A stretch of 64,000 bases of DNA, taken from positions 2,936,001-3,000,000 of the forward strand of contig NZ_JAVIZX010000001.1 in assembly GCF_031453675.1 (NCBI RefSeq), in the 5' to 3' direction. A program made the position numbers and the translations under genes. This document shows positions 27,579 through 38,252 of the stretch, piece after piece (within the stretch, counting starts at the first letter, position 1; each line of letters opens with the position of its first letter). This stretch comes from Paracidovorax wautersii. GTDB taxonomy: Bacteria; Pseudomonadota; Gammaproteobacteria; Burkholderiales; Burkholderiaceae_C. The notes under the pieces are model-generated. The model was not told the DNA's origin and did no database searches. It was given only the letters and a program-made list of their open reading frames with translations.

Positions 27579-28574
27579 ATGAACAAAACTTCTTATCTGG
27601 CCGGCTTGGCGGCCACCGCCCTGGCATGGGCCCTGGGCAGCGCGCCGGTGGCCGCGCAGGACGCTGCAGCCGGCTATCCCGGCACCCGCCCCATCCGCCT
27701 GGTGGTGTCGCAGCAGGCCGGCGGCAGCTCCGACACCGTCGCGCGGCTGTGGGCCGAGCACGCCGGCAAGGCATTGGGCGCGAACATCGTGGTGGAGAAC
27801 AAGCCCGGCGCGGGCGGCATCATCGCGGCGCAGCAGGTGCTGGGCCAGCCCGCCGACGGCTACACGCTGATGTTCGGAGGGGTGTCGCAGATGGTGCTCA
27901 ACAAGTTCGTCTACAAGCCGCTGCCGTACGACCCCGAGAAGGACTTCACCGGCGTGGGCATGCTCAGCACCGTGCCCTTCGTGCTGGTCGCCAACCCCGA
28001 GACAGGTTTCAAGTCGCTGGATGACCTGGTGAAGTACGCCAAGGCGCACCCGGGCGAGCTGAACTTCTCCTCGTCGGGGCTGGGCAACTCCACGCAGCTG
28101 GCGGTGGAGCTGCTGCAGAAGAAGCTGGGCATTGCCATGACGCACGTACCCTTCAAGGGCGAGCCCGACGGCCTGATGGCCACCATCGGCGGCCAGACGC
28201 AGGTGATGGCCCCGGTGGCCGGCACCGTGCTGCCGCACATCAAGAACCGCAAGGTGGTGCCGCTGGTCGTGCTGGCCCCTTCGCGCCTGGCCGAACTGCC
28301 CGACGTGCCCGCCGCCAACGAGTTGGGCGTAAAAGACTTCGACACCATGGGCTGGAGCGGCATCGTCGCCAAGGCCGGCACGCCGCCCGCGATCATCGCC
28401 AAGCTGCATGAAGGCACGCGCGCCTTCCACGCCAGCGCCGAGGTACAGGCCAAGCTGCGCTCCATGAACGCCATCCCCATGGCCGGCCCGGCCAGCCAGC
28501 TGATGGAGGTGACGCGCCGCGACACCCAGGCCTGGGGTCCGACGCTGAACACGCTGAACCTGAGCGGCAAGTGA
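27579..28574 (+). CDS. Bug/TctC-family tripartite transporter substrate-binding protein
   Basis: A 331-residue periplasmic binding protein with a signal peptide (cleavage after PVAAQ or VAA). It has the Bug signatures RPIRLVVSQQAGGSSDTVAR, NIVVENKPGAGGIIAAQQV and VPFKGEPDGLMATIGGQTQ. Bug proteins bind carboxylates, amino acids or amides and feed a TctAB membrane pair. No tctAB adjoins this gene; the two sets in the window are more than 20 kb away. It is followed by a gamma-glutamyltransferase, so a gamma-glutamyl compound or product is a plausible ligand. Confidence 0.9.
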   Translation: MNKTSYLAGLAATALAWALGSAPVAAQDAAAGYPGTRPIRLVVSQQAGGSSDTVARLWAEHAGKALGANIVVENKPGAGGIIAAQQVLGQPADGYTLMFGGVSQMVLNKFVYKPLPYDPEKDFTGVGMLSTVPFVLVANPETGFKSLDDLVKYAKAHPGELNFSSSGLGNSTQLAVELLQKKLGIAMTHVPFKGEPDGLMATIGGQTQVMAPVAGTVLPHIKNRKVVPLVVLAPSRLAELPDVPAANELGVKDFDTMGWSGIVAKAGTPPAIIAKLHEGTRAFHASAEVQAKLRSMNAIPMAGPASQLMEVTRRDTQAWGPTLNTLNLSGK

Positions 28575-28685
28575 GCGGAGGCCGGTGCGCCGGCCCCTCC
28601 TTGCCGCTCCCTTCCTGTGGCCTTGGCCCCGCCCGTGCCACCCTTGGCTGCAGCGGGGCGCTTCCCTTTCCTGAAAGAACCTTCC

Positions 28686-30326
28686 ATGCACTCCAAAGAA
28701 GCCATGGTGTCCTGCGCGCAGCCCGAGGCGGCCGAGTCGGGCATCGAGATCCTGCGCGCCGGCGGCAATGCCGCCGATGCGGCCGTGGCCACCGCGCTGG
28801 CCCAGACCGTCGTGGACCCGCTGATGTGCGGCATTGCCGGCTTCGGCACGGCGGCCGTGTACATGCAGGGCGCCGGCGGCCCCGCAGCCCATGAGTATTT
28901 CGACTTCCATGCGCCGGCCCCGCTCGCCTGCCGCGAGGCCATGTGGGCCGACCTGCTCGAAGGCGAGACTAAGGACGGCTTCGGCTTCATCCTGAAGGGG
29001 CGCGTCAATGACATCGGCCCGCAATCCATCGCCACGCCGGCCACGCTCAAGGGCCTGGAGGCCCTGCACCGCGCGCACGGCCGCCTGCCGTGGAAGGAGG
29101 TGGTGGCCCCTGCCATCGCCTGGGCGCGGGAGGGCTTCTTCGTGCGGCCCGGCATGCACGCCTTCTGGATCGACGAGCCCAGCATGGGCCGCGTGAGCAA
29201 CCTCGACCGCCTGCGCCACAGCGACGAAGGCCGTGCGCTCTACTGCCGGCCGGACGGATCGCCCAAGCCCATCGGCACGCCGCTCGCCAACCCCGGCATG
29301 GCCGCCGTGCTGGAACAGGTGGCGCAGGAAGGCATTGCCCCGTTCTATGAAGGCGAGCTGGCGCGCCGCATGGTGGCGCATGTGCAGTCGCTGGGCGGCC
29401 TGCTCTCGCTGGAGGATTTGCAGCGCTACGCGGTGCGCCGCGTGGCGCCGCTCGTGGGCAGCTACCGCGGCCGCATGGTCACCACCAACCAGCCGCCGGG
29501 GGGCGGCGCCATGCTGCTGCAGATGCTGAACATCCTGGAGCAGTTTCCACTCGCGGAGATGGAGCACAACGGGCCTGCCTACCTGCGCCTGCTCAGCGAG
29601 GCCATGAAGAAGGCCACGATCGACAAGGACCGCCACATCGGCGATCCGGCCTTCGTGCAGGTGCCGCTGGACGAACTGCTGTCCAAGGACGGCGCCGCAC
29701 GCGTGGCCGCCGCCATCCGCGCCGGCGAACGCTTCCGGGTGGAGCGCGTGAACCCGGGCGCCCCGGTACCGCGCGACACCACGCACCTGAGCGTGGTGGA
29801 CGGTGACGGCAACTGCGTGTCGATGACGCACTCGCTGGCCATGCCGTCGGGCGTGATCACGCCCGGCATGGGCTTCTTCTACAACGGCTGCATGGGCGTG
29901 TTCGACCCGCGTCCGGGCCGCGCGGGCAGCATCCAGCCGGGCAAGAGCCGCTTCACATCGTCGTGCCCGAGCATCGTGTTCTGCAAGGAGGGCCGGCCCG
30001 AGATCGTGCTGGGCGCGCCGGGCGGCACGCAGATCGCCATGGGCGTGCTGCAGGTGCTGCTGAACATGATCGACCACGGCATGGGCATGCAGGAGGCGGT
30101 CTCAGCGCCGCGCTTCTCGTCCACCAGCAATTCCATCGACGTGTGCAACCGCATTCCGCGCCACGTCACGCGCACGCTGCAGGCCGACGGCTACGAGGTC
30201 TTCCGCAACCCCTACAACTACACCATTGGCTGGGTGCACGGGGTGCAGATCGGTGCGGATGGGCGCTTGCACGGCGGGGCCGACCCGGGGCGGGACGGCG
30301 TGGCTTACCGGACGGCGGTGGCCTGA
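28686..30326 (+). CDS. gamma-glutamyltransferase
   Basis: A 546-residue member of the Ntn-hydrolase family that cleaves gamma-glutamyl amides and transfers the glutamyl group to water or an amine. The autoprocessing site is PRDTTHLSVVDGDGNCVS, where T365 would become the N-terminal nucleophile of the small subunit. The binding signature PSGVITPGMGFFYNGCMGVF and PGGTQIAMGVLQ are also present. Unlike periplasmic GGT there is no signal peptide, so the enzyme is probably cytoplasmic. It lies 111 bases after the Bug gene and may share its transcript. Confidence 0.88.
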   Translation: MHSKEAMVSCAQPEAAESGIEILRAGGNAADAAVATALAQTVVDPLMCGIAGFGTAAVYMQGAGGPAAHEYFDFHAPAPLACREAMWADLLEGETKDGFGFILKGRVNDIGPQSIATPATLKGLEALHRAHGRLPWKEVVAPAIAWAREGFFVRPGMHAFWIDEPSMGRVSNLDRLRHSDEGRALYCRPDGSPKPIGTPLANPGMAAVLEQVAQEGIAPFYEGELARRMVAHVQSLGGLLSLEDLQRYAVRRVAPLVGSYRGRMVTTNQPPGGGAMLLQMLNILEQFPLAEMEHNGPAYLRLLSEAMKKATIDKDRHIGDPAFVQVPLDELLSKDGAARVAAAIRAGERFRVERVNPGAPVPRDTTHLSVVDGDGNCVSMTHSLAMPSGVITPGMGFFYNGCMGVFDPRPGRAGSIQPGKSRFTSSCPSIVFCKEGRPEIVLGAPGGTQIAMGVLQVLLNMIDHGMGMQEAVSAPRFSSTSNSIDVCNRIPRHVTRTLQADGYEVFRNPYNYTIGWVHGVQIGADGRLHGGADPGRDGVAYRTAVA

Positions 30327-30427
30327 GATCGTAAATACGTTCTGAGGGATCGGCAGGCGCCGATGCCTGGGGCCAGCCCGCGGCGTCTGCGACTGGGCGC
30401 GACGGCCGTCCCTCTGGCGGGCGCCGG

Positions 30428-31282
30428 TCAGGCAGGGCGGCGGAAGAAGGCGTCCAGCAGCGGCGCCAGCGTGGGAAACTCCTGCGCAAAGCGCTCGCGG
30501 CTGACGAAGTAGGCCTCGCAGGCCACCGCGAAGAACTCGGCCGGTGCGGTGGCGCCGTAGGCATCCAGCCAGGGCCATTCGCCGCCGAAGCGCTCGGCGA
30601 TGATGACGCGTTCGCGGAAGGCCTCGTAGGCGGGCTCCCAGGCGGCAGCCCACTGCGCGCGCGCGCCCCGGGCGTCTCGCGCGCCCAGGAAGCCGGCCGG
30701 CAGCGGGGGAAAGCCGTCGGCGCCGCCGTTGCGCATGTCCAGCTTGTGCACGAACTCGTGCACCACCACGCTCGTTCCGCTGCCCGTCGCCTCGTCGGCC
30801 ACAGGGCGCCCGGCGCCGTCCACCGCGGGCCAGCTCAGCATGACCGGGCCGCGTTCCATGGCCTCGCCCAGCAGCACTTCGTCGTAGTCGTGCACCACGC
30901 CGGCCTCGTCCACGGCCTGCCGGCGCGCCACGGCCTCGCCGGGGTGGACGACGATGCCCACGAAGTCGTCGTACCAGGCCAGTGCCTCGGCCGGTTCGCC
31001 CCAGTGCAGCAACGGCAGGCAGGCCTGCGCGGCGATGGCCACGGCCATGGCGTCGGTCACTTCCAGCCCGTGGGCGCCGGTGAATTCCTTGCGCTGCAGG
31101 AACAATGCGCTCAGGGCCCGGAGCTTGGCCTGGTCGTGCAGCGGCAGGTCCGCGAGAAAACGGTGGCGTGACAGCGTCTGCAGCCACAGCGTGGCGGGAA
31201 TGTCGGGTACGGGTGCGATCGTCGATCGCACGCGGCGGGAGAGTTTGTGCAGCAGGCGGGTGAGGGCGGAGGCAGGGGCCAT
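30428..31282 (-). CDS. mtfA: zinc-dependent peptidase MtfA
   Basis: A 284-residue gluzincin-like protein. The zinc motif HEFVH (H175, E176, H179) lies in SVVVHEFVHKLDMRNG, and the N-terminal RFLADLPLHDQAKLRALSAL matches MtfA. In E. coli MtfA is an aminopeptidase that binds the glucose-PTS repressor Mlc; beta-proteobacteria lack that circuit, so the role here is uncertain. It starts 4 bases after the end of lpxH and is surely in the same operon. Confidence 0.88.
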   Translation of the reverse strand: MAPASALTRLLHKLSRRVRSTIAPVPDIPATLWLQTLSRHRFLADLPLHDQAKLRALSALFLQRKEFTGAHGLEVTDAMAVAIAAQACLPLLHWGEPAEALAWYDDFVGIVVHPGEAVARRQAVDEAGVVHDYDEVLLGEAMERGPVMLSWPAVDGAGRPVADEATGSGTSVVVHEFVHKLDMRNGGADGFPPLPAGFLGARDARGARAQWAAAWEPAYEAFRERVIIAERFGGEWPWLDAYGATAPAEFFAVACEAYFVSRERFAQEFPTLAPLLDAFFRRPA

Positions 31283-31286
31283 GCCG

Positions 31287-32081
31287 CTATCTGGGGACGA
31301 GGCTGATGCGTTCCAAGCCCGCCGCGGTGAGACGCAGCGCGCCAGCCCGCGGAGGCTGTGCGGCCAAGTCCCAGTCGGTGAGTACGTGCCGGGTCAAAGC
31401 GGTGCCGCCCGCCTCGCCCAGCGTATGGTCGGCGGGCAGATGCGTGTGGCCGTGGATCAGCGCGGGGGCTTCTGCAGCCTGCAGCCACTGCAGCGCGGCG
31501 GCGGTGTCCACGTCGCCATAGAAGCCCGTGCCGGACTGTTTGCGCGCCTCGCTCTCGGCGCGCACGCTGCGGCCTTGTGCGCGGCGTTCGGCCAGCGTAC
31601 GGGTGAGCAGCTGCGCCTGCCACTGCGGGTTGCGCGCCACGGCACGGAATTTCTGGTATTCCACATCGTCCAGGCACAGCGCATCGCCGTGGCTGAGCAG
31701 CCAGCGCTGGCCGGCGAACACGAGCACGGTGGGGTCGTCCAGTACCGGGATGCCGGTGGCGGCGGTGAAGCCGGCACCCACGAGGAAATCGCGGTTGCCA
31801 TGCATGAAATACAAGGGGATGCGCGATGCCGCACGGCGCAGCACTGCCGTGATCGACTGCTCGAAACTGCCGGGTTCCTGGAGGGCATCGTCTCCCACCC
31901 AGACCTCGAAGAGGTCACCGAGCAGGAAGACGGCGTCCGCGGGTGTGTCGTGGAGGTAGCCGGTAAAGGCCTCCACCGTGGCGGGCTGCTCGGCTTCCAG
32001 GTGCAGATCGGAAACGAAGTCCACCGTGCGCCAGCCGGCGGGTGCGACGAACTCTCGGACGTCTGGCGCGAGCATGCTCAT
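31287..32081 (-). CDS. lpxH: UDP-2,3-diacylglucosamine diphosphatase
   Basis: A 264-residue calcineurin-like phosphoesterase that removes UMP to give lipid X in lipid A synthesis, on the inner face of the inner membrane. All metal-binding blocks are present: D25-L-H27 in FVSDLHLE, G55-D56 in LLGDLFEVW, G95-N-R-D98 in MHGNRDF, LLSHGD and IHGHTHLP. A second ATG two codons in is possible. Its last base is 4 bases from mtfA. Confidence 0.93.
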   Translation of the reverse strand: MSMLAPDVREFVAPAGWRTVDFVSDLHLEAEQPATVEAFTGYLHDTPADAVFLLGDLFEVWVGDDALQEPGSFEQSITAVLRRAASRIPLYFMHGNRDFLVGAGFTAATGIPVLDDPTVLVFAGQRWLLSHGDALCLDDVEYQKFRAVARNPQWQAQLLTRTLAERRAQGRSVRAESEARKQSGTGFYGDVDTAAALQWLQAAEAPALIHGHTHLPADHTLGEAGGTALTRHVLTDWDLAAQPPRAGALRLTAAGLERISLVPR

Positions 32082-32256
32082 GACAATGCGGGAGTGGGAG
32101 TGCGTTCGCGCCCGGCCTGTGGCCTCTCACCCGCGCGGCGCTCGGATGGAAAGGCCGCGGAGCAAGCCACGCCAGCAGACGCCGCAGAACCGGCGGATGT
32201 GCCGGGCTGCGGGCGTCGTCCCCATTGGGGGAGGGCGCGAAGCGACTCAGGGGGAA

Positions 32257-32763
32257 TCAGACCACCACGGCCTTTTCGATGATGACGTCGTCCTTGGGCA
32301 CGTCGTCATGGAAGCCCTTGCGGCCGGTCTTGACGCCCTTGATGGCGTCCACGATTTCCGTGCCCTTGACCACCTTGCCGAACACGGCATAGCCCCAGCC
32401 CTGTGCGGACGGTGCGGTGTGGTTCAGGAAGCCGTTGTCGGCGACGTTGATGAAGAACTGCGCCGTGGCCGAGTGCGGGTCGCTGGTGCGGGCCATGGCC
32501 ACGGTGTAGTTGGCGTTCTTCAGGCCGTTGTTGGCTTCGTTCTGGATGGGGGCGTCCGTGCCCTTCTGGTTCATGCCGGGCTCGAAGCCGCCGCCCTGGA
32601 CCATGAAGCCGGGGATCACGCGGTGGAAGATGGTGTTGTCGTAGTGGCCCTTCTTCACGTAGGCGAGGAAGTTCTCGGTGGACTTCGGTGCCTTCTCGGC
32701 GTCCAGTTCCAGCGTGATGACGCCGTGGCCGGCGATGTGGAGTTCGACTTGCGGGTTGCTCAT
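32257..32763 (-). CDS. ppiB: cytoplasmic cyclophilin-type peptidyl-prolyl isomerase
   Basis: A 168-residue cyclophilin without a signal peptide. Active-site residues are in [17 protein letters not shown] (Arg and Phe), [20 protein letters not shown] and [20 protein letters not shown]. It speeds cis-trans isomerisation of proline peptide bonds. It follows the exported paralogue by 34 bases, an arrangement common in beta-proteobacteria, and 175 bases separate it from lpxH. Confidence 0.93.
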   Translation of the reverse strand: MSNPQVELHIAGHGVITLELDAEKAPKSTENFLAYVKKGHYDNTIFHRVIPGFMVQGGGFEPGMNQKGTDAPIQNEANNGLKNANYTVAMARTSDPHSATAQFFINVADNGFLNHTAPSAQGWGYAVFGKVVKGTEIVDAIKGVKTGRKGFHDDVPKDDVIIEKAVVV

Positions 32764-32797
32764 GGAGGGTCCTTTCAGAACACGTTCGGAGGAGAGA

Positions 32798-33382
32798 TCA
32801 CTTCACCAGGGTGGCCGAGGTGATGGTGACGGGAGTGGTCGGCACATTCTGGTGCGGACCCTTGTTGCCGGTGGCCACGGCCTTGATCTTGTCGACCACC
32901 TCCGTGCCGGACACGACCTTGCCGAAGACGGCATAGCCGTAGCCATCGGGGTTGGGCGCGTTGAGCATGGCGTTGTCCTTCACATTGATGAAGAACTGCG
33001 AGGTGGCCGAATTCGGGTTGGCCGTGCGCGCCATGGCGATGGTGTACTTGTCGTTCTTCAGGCCGTTGCTGGCCTCCAGCGGGATCGGCGTCTTCGTGGG
33101 CTTTTGCTGCATGTCGGCCGTGAAGCCGCCGCCCTGGATCATGAAGCCGTCGATGACGCGGTGGAACACCGTGCCGTCGTAGTGCTTGTCCTTCACATAC
33201 GCCAGGAAGTTGTCCACCGTCTTGGGCGCCTTGGCCGGGTCGAGCTGCACGACGATGTCGCCGAGCGTTGTGGAGAGCCTGACCTTGGGGGTAGCCTCCT
33301 GGGCTTGCACGCCTGCTACGGAGAAGATAGCTGCAAGCCCAATGCTGGCAAGCGCCAGCGTTGTTTTTCGTTTGGAAATCAT
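32798..33382 (-). CDS. ppiA: periplasmic cyclophilin-type peptidyl-prolyl isomerase
   Basis: A 194-residue cyclophilin with a signal peptide ([20 protein letters not shown]), hence periplasmic. [20 protein letters not shown] and [20 protein letters not shown] carry the catalytic Arg and Phe/Gln residues. Its ATG overlaps the stop codon of the L,D-transpeptidase gene (ATGA), so translation is probably coupled. The link suggests a role in folding envelope proteins made from the same transcript. Confidence 0.92.
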   Translation of the reverse strand: MISKRKTTLALASIGLAAIFSVAGVQAQEATPKVRLSTTLGDIVVQLDPAKAPKTVDNFLAYVKDKHYDGTVFHRVIDGFMIQGGGFTADMQQKPTKTPIPLEASNGLKNDKYTIAMARTANPNSATSQFFINVKDNAMLNAPNPDGYGYAVFGKVVSGTEVVDKIKAVATGNKGPHQNVPTTPVTITSATLVK

Positions 33383-34671
33383 CCAATCACTCCTTCGAAG
33401 AATATCTGCCACTGCTTGCCCTTGCGGATCCAGTACTGGCGTTTGACCGGGCCGGTGCGCGCACCTTCGGCCACTTCGCCGAACGTTACCACCATGGTCT
33501 CTGCAGAGTCCGTCCAGCGCAGGTAAGACTTGTCCTTGAGGTGTAGTTCCCGGCCACCCAGCGCGCGGGTTTCGGCTTCCAGCGTCGAGGTCCACTGGGC
33601 CAGGGGCAGGCTCTTGTAGCTCTGGAAGTCGGGGGCGTAGAAGGCCAGCAGCCGCTTCATGTCGCCCTGCGACTTGGCTGCGCGCCATCCATCCAGCACC
33701 GCCTCGAAGGCCTTGCGGTCCGCCTGCACGCTCTGCGGCTGCACCCACTGCAGCTGCTTGGCGATCACCACCGGCGTGGTGCGCGGCTCGACGGTGCGCA
33801 GGATGCGCTCCAGGTCGGGGTTGGCCAGCGCCAGGCAGCCGTCGGTGGCCAGCGGCGCGCGCGAGAACTGGTCCGGGGGCGTGCCGTGCAGCCAGATGCC
33901 GCTGCCCGTCTTGCCGCGGCTTACATCCAGCGGGTTCGGGTAGTTGATGGGCAGAGCCCCGGCGCCGTAGAAATCCTTGAGCGTGGCGGGATCGAGCCGG
34001 CTGGTGATGTAGTACACGCCCAGCGGCGTGCGCTGGTCGCCTTCGACGAACTTCTCGATGCCGAGCTTGCCGACCGACGAGTAGTAGTCGGCGATCAGCT
34101 CCAGACCGTTGGCGGTGTTCTCGAACAGGTACAGGCGCGAGCGCGAGGCGTCCACGGCGATGGCATGGCGCGAGCGGGGCGACAGCTCCAGGAACTGCGC
34201 CGGAATCGCGCGGGCATGGGGCCTCACGCGCAGTGCGTCCGTACGCTGGCGCGACTCGGCCCGCAGCTCGGCCAGCACGTCGCTGGCGCCGGCCGGTGGC
34301 GGCGCATCGTTCTGCGTGGGTACATCTCCCAGCTGCTTGAGCGGGCGGACGCGGGCGGCCAGCAGGTCGCCGAGCGCCAACTGCGCCAGCTGGAAGTTGG
34401 GGTGCTCCCGCGCCAGGGACTCGGCCTTGGCCAGCGCCTCGCGGGTCTTGCCTTCGCCTGTGAGGCGGTAGACTTCCATCAGACGCTGCTCGGCCTGGCC
34501 GTCGCGCAGCGGGGCAGGGCGGGGAGGTGCCTTGGCTGGGGCCTGGCGCTTGGTCTTGGCGAGGTTGCGGGTCTTCTCGCCCTGCGCGTGCACGGCCCAG
34601 GGGGATGCCAGCAACGACAGCGCCACACCCGCCGCAACCGCGCGGCTCCAGTTGAACAATCCCACGGACAT
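33379..34671 (-). CDS. L,D-transpeptidase (YkuD) with N-terminal helical and C-terminal NTF2-like domains
   Basis: A 430-residue exported protein: signal peptide (residues 1-30), a TPR-like helical region (about 60-110), a YkuD catalytic domain (about 170-305) and an NTF2-like domain (about 325-430). The active site is H262 in [11 protein letters not shown] and C279 in [11 protein letters not shown], a variant of the S-x-GC-R consensus. Such enzymes form 3-3 peptidoglycan crosslinks or attach proteins to the wall, or in the LdtF/DpaA branch remove them. The C-terminal domain resembles that of the next gene's product. It is coupled to ppiA. Confidence 0.85.
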   Translation of the reverse strand: MSVGLFNWSRAVAAGVALSLLASPWAVHAQGEKTRNLAKTKRQAPAKAPPRPAPLRDGQAEQRLMEVYRLTGEGKTREALAKAESLAREHPNFQLAQLALGDLLAARVRPLKQLGDVPTQNDAPPPAGASDVLAELRAESRQRTDALRVRPHARAIPAQFLELSPRSRHAIAVDASRSRLYLFENTANGLELIADYYSSVGKLGIEKFVEGDQRTPLGVYYITSRLDPATLKDFYGAGALPINYPNPLDVSRGKTGSGIWLHGTPPDQFSRAPLATDGCLALANPDLERILRTVEPRTTPVVIAKQLQWVQPQSVQADRKAFEAVLDGWRAAKSQGDMKRLLAFYAPDFQSYKSLPLAQWTSTLEAETRALGGRELHLKDKSYLRWTDSAETMVVTFGEVAEGARTGPVKRQYWIRKGKQWQIFFEGVIG

Positions 34672-34769
34672 GCGCGGTCAGGAAGCCCGGTCAAGGCCCT
34701 GGCGGGCGGAGCCGGCCGGGCCATGATTGCGTACGGCGGGCACCTGCAGGCCCGCGATTCGGTGTGCCA

Positions 34770-35873
34770 TCAACCGCCCGTGGCCTCGCGCACGATCGTC
34801 CAGCGGCCGCCGTTGTTGACGAGATCCAGCGTCTTGCGGCTGGTCACGTTGTAGCTGCCGGAGCTGTAGCCCTGGCGGAAGCGCGCCTGCGCCTTGTTCC
34901 CGTCGACGCTCACGCGCAGATCGTTGACCGTGACATTGATCTTGGCGCGGCCGACGATGCGATCGCGGCGCTCTTTCTCCCAGGCGGCGCGCGTCTGCTT
35001 GCCCCCCGGGTTGAAGCTCTTGTCGTAGGCGCCCAGGTAGCCGGACATGTCCTGGCTTTCCCAGGCCGTGGCCCAGGCGCGGACCGCTTGCTCCACGTCC
35101 TTCTCGGCAGCAGCGCTGGCGCTGGCCGCTGCAGGAGCAGGCGCGGGAGTCGGTGCGGTCGCCGGAGCGGGAGCTGGGGCGGGCGTGGGAGCAGGCGCCG
35201 GTGCCGGGGGGACTGCAGGTGCGGGGGCGGGTGCTGCGGCCGGAGCCGGAGCTGGAGCAGCCTTGGGCGCGGGAGCCGGCGCAGCAGCCGTACGCGTGGA
35301 CGTTGCCGCGGCCGGTGCTGCTGCGACGTTCGTGCCGGCCGCCTTCGGGCCGGTGGAGAACAGGTCGCGGATCAGCGCAAGCTTGGGGCGCAGCGTCGTG
35401 GCATTGGAGGCGTCGAGCTGCAAGGCCTTGTTGTAGGCCTGGCTGGCGAGCTTGGCGTAGATGTCGCCCAGGTTCTCGTGCGCGGTGGAGTAGCTAGGGT
35501 TGGTGCGGATCGCCATCTCGAGCGCCGTACGCGCCTTGTCCAGCTGGTTCTGGTTGGCGTACAGCACCGCGAGGTTGTTGTAGGGCTCGGGCAGCTCCGG
35601 ATACTCTTCCGTCAGCTTGGTGAAGGTGGCGATCGCGTCGGACTGCTTCCCCGAGTCGGCCTGTGCCACGCCGCGCAGGAAACGCAGCTGCGGGTCGCGC
35701 GGGTTGGCGGCCAGGCGCTGGTCCGCCTTCTGCAGCGCTTCGGCCGCCTTGCCAGACTTCAGCAACTGGGTGATGTCGGCGTAGTCGTCCGCGTGGACGA
35801 GCGGGGCGCCCAACAGGGCCGACAGTGCGAGCAGTCGCAGAAGATAGGGAAGGGTGCGGCGTGCGTGCGTCAT
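34770..35873 (-). CDS. exported TPR protein with Ala/Pro linker and NTF2-like domain
   Basis: A 367-residue protein with a signal peptide (cleavage after LVHA-D), three to four TPR units (about residues 35-160; PELPEPYNNLAVLYANQNQ), an extremely Ala/Pro-rich linker of about 80 residues and a C-terminal NTF2-like domain (about 260-367; WATAWESQDMSGYLGAYDKS). The same C-terminal architecture ends the adjacent L,D-transpeptidase. That suggests two partners acting on the cell wall, the TPR region serving as a docking scaffold. It starts 98 bases before the transpeptidase gene on the same strand. Confidence 0.8.
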   Translation of the reverse strand: MTHARRTLPYLLRLLALSALLGAPLVHADDYADITQLLKSGKAAEALQKADQRLAANPRDPQLRFLRGVAQADSGKQSDAIATFTKLTEEYPELPEPYNNLAVLYANQNQLDKARTALEMAIRTNPSYSTAHENLGDIYAKLASQAYNKALQLDASNATTLRPKLALIRDLFSTGPKAAGTNVAAAPAAATSTRTAAAPAPAPKAAPAPAPAAAPAPAPAVPPAPAPAPTPAPAPAPATAPTPAPAPAAASASAAAEKDVEQAVRAWATAWESQDMSGYLGAYDKSFNPGGKQTRAAWEKERRDRIVGRAKINVTVNDLRVSVDGNKAQARFRQGYSSGSYNVTSRKTLDLVNNGGRWTIVREATGG

Positions 35874-36087
35874 GTGGCGTGCTGGAAGGTTGGTACGGTG
35901 TCAAGCCGTAACGGGCGCTTATACTGCGGCGATTGTAGCTGAGGGGTTTGTCATGCCGGTACGCTGTCGCCGCTCCTGAACACGCGCGGCGCCACAGGCT
36001 GCGCAAGACCCTTTCCCCCAGGCGCCGGCCCCTCCCGCGGGGCATTCCGGCCGCCGGCTGCACCCACCCGAGCCTGACTGACATTCC

Positions 36088-37467
<1,380 letters not shown>

Positions 37468-37470
37468 CAG

Positions 37471-37535
37471 GATTTGAATCAAATCGACCTCTGGCGCAGG
37501 TGGGATAAGCGGTGGCAGCTACTAAAAAGATAGCG
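37471..37535. repeat. AGCTATCAAA-type repeat overlapping a start codon
   Basis: The segment GATTTGAATCAAATCGACCT, then GGCAGCTACTAAAAAGATAG, fills the gap after cysS and runs through the GTG start into the first codons of the glycosylase gene. It resembles the longer repeat copy at 17890 (AAATCG..., then CAGCT-CT-A-AA). The first about eight residues of the glycosylase (AATKKIAD) are therefore repeat-encoded. Confidence 0.5.
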
Positions 37536-38171
37536 GACGCAGCGCCGCAGCTGACCGCGCCTGCTTACTGGGCCGAGGCCTGCAAGCACCTGGTCAAGAA
37601 GGACCGCGTCATGAAGCGGCTGATTCCCCAGCTGGGCGACGTGGCCCTGGCGCCGCGCGGCGATGCGTTCACCACCCTGGCCCGCAGCATCGTCGGCCAG
37701 CAGGTGTCGGTCGCTTCCGCGCAGAAGGTGTGGGACCAGTTCGCCGCGCTCCCCCGCAGCATGACCCCGGCCAATGTGCTCAAGCTGAAGGTGGACGACA
37801 TGCGCGCCGCCGGCCTGTCGGCCCGCAAGGTGGACTACCTGGTCGACCTGGCGCTGCACTTCGACACCGGCCGGCTGCACGTCAAGGACTGGGAGTCCAT
37901 GGACGACGAGGCCATTGCTGCCGAGCTGGTGGCCATCCGCGGCATCGGCCGCTGGACGGCGGACATGTTCCTCATCTTCCATCTGGCCCGCCCGAACGTG
38001 CTGCCCCTGGACGACGCCACCTTGATCAATGGCATCAGCCAGCACTACTTCTCGGGCGATCCCGTGAGCCGCAGCGACGCCCGCGAGGTCGCCGAGGCCT
38101 GGAAGCCCTGGTGCAGCGTGGCGAGTTGGTATATTTGGCGGTCCCTCGCCCCCCTGCCGGTCGATTACTGA
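37512..38171 (+). CDS. DNA-3-methyladenine glycosylase II (AlkA-like)
   Basis: A 219-residue HhH-GPD superfamily glycosylase that removes alkylated purines from DNA as the first step of base-excision repair. The hairpin and catalytic segment reads IRGIGRWTADMFLIFHLARP, with the catalytic Asp in VLPLDDATLI, and SIVGQQVSVASAQKVW marks the N-terminal helices. It has the short AlkA form with no N-terminal Ada-like domain. The GTG start and first residues derive from an intergenic repeat. It follows cysS by 44 bases. Confidence 0.88.
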   Translation: MAATKKIADAAPQLTAPAYWAEACKHLVKKDRVMKRLIPQLGDVALAPRGDAFTTLARSIVGQQVSVASAQKVWDQFAALPRSMTPANVLKLKVDDMRAAGLSARKVDYLVDLALHFDTGRLHVKDWESMDDEAIAAELVAIRGIGRWTADMFLIFHLARPNVLPLDDATLINGISQHYFSGDPVSRSDAREVAEAWKPWCSVASWYIWRSLAPLPVDY

Positions 38172-38252
38172 ACCCCGCGCAGGCCACACGGGCGGGCTCC
38201 CCGACCGGGGCAGCCGCCGGAACTGGGCACACACGGCCCAAGGAGAACCAAG

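Noticed and set aside
26313-30077. A 1,254-codon open frame on the minus strand.
   Set aside because: It runs antisense through the LysR, Bug and gamma-glutamyltransferase genes, is rich in Arg, Ala, Gly and His, and shows no family. Long antisense frames are normal in GC-rich genomes.
33320-33360. A possible copy of the AGCTATCAAA repeat in the ppiA signal sequence.
   Set aside because: GATAGCTGCAAGC is similar, but the match is short and the signal peptide it encodes is normal, so chance is as likely.
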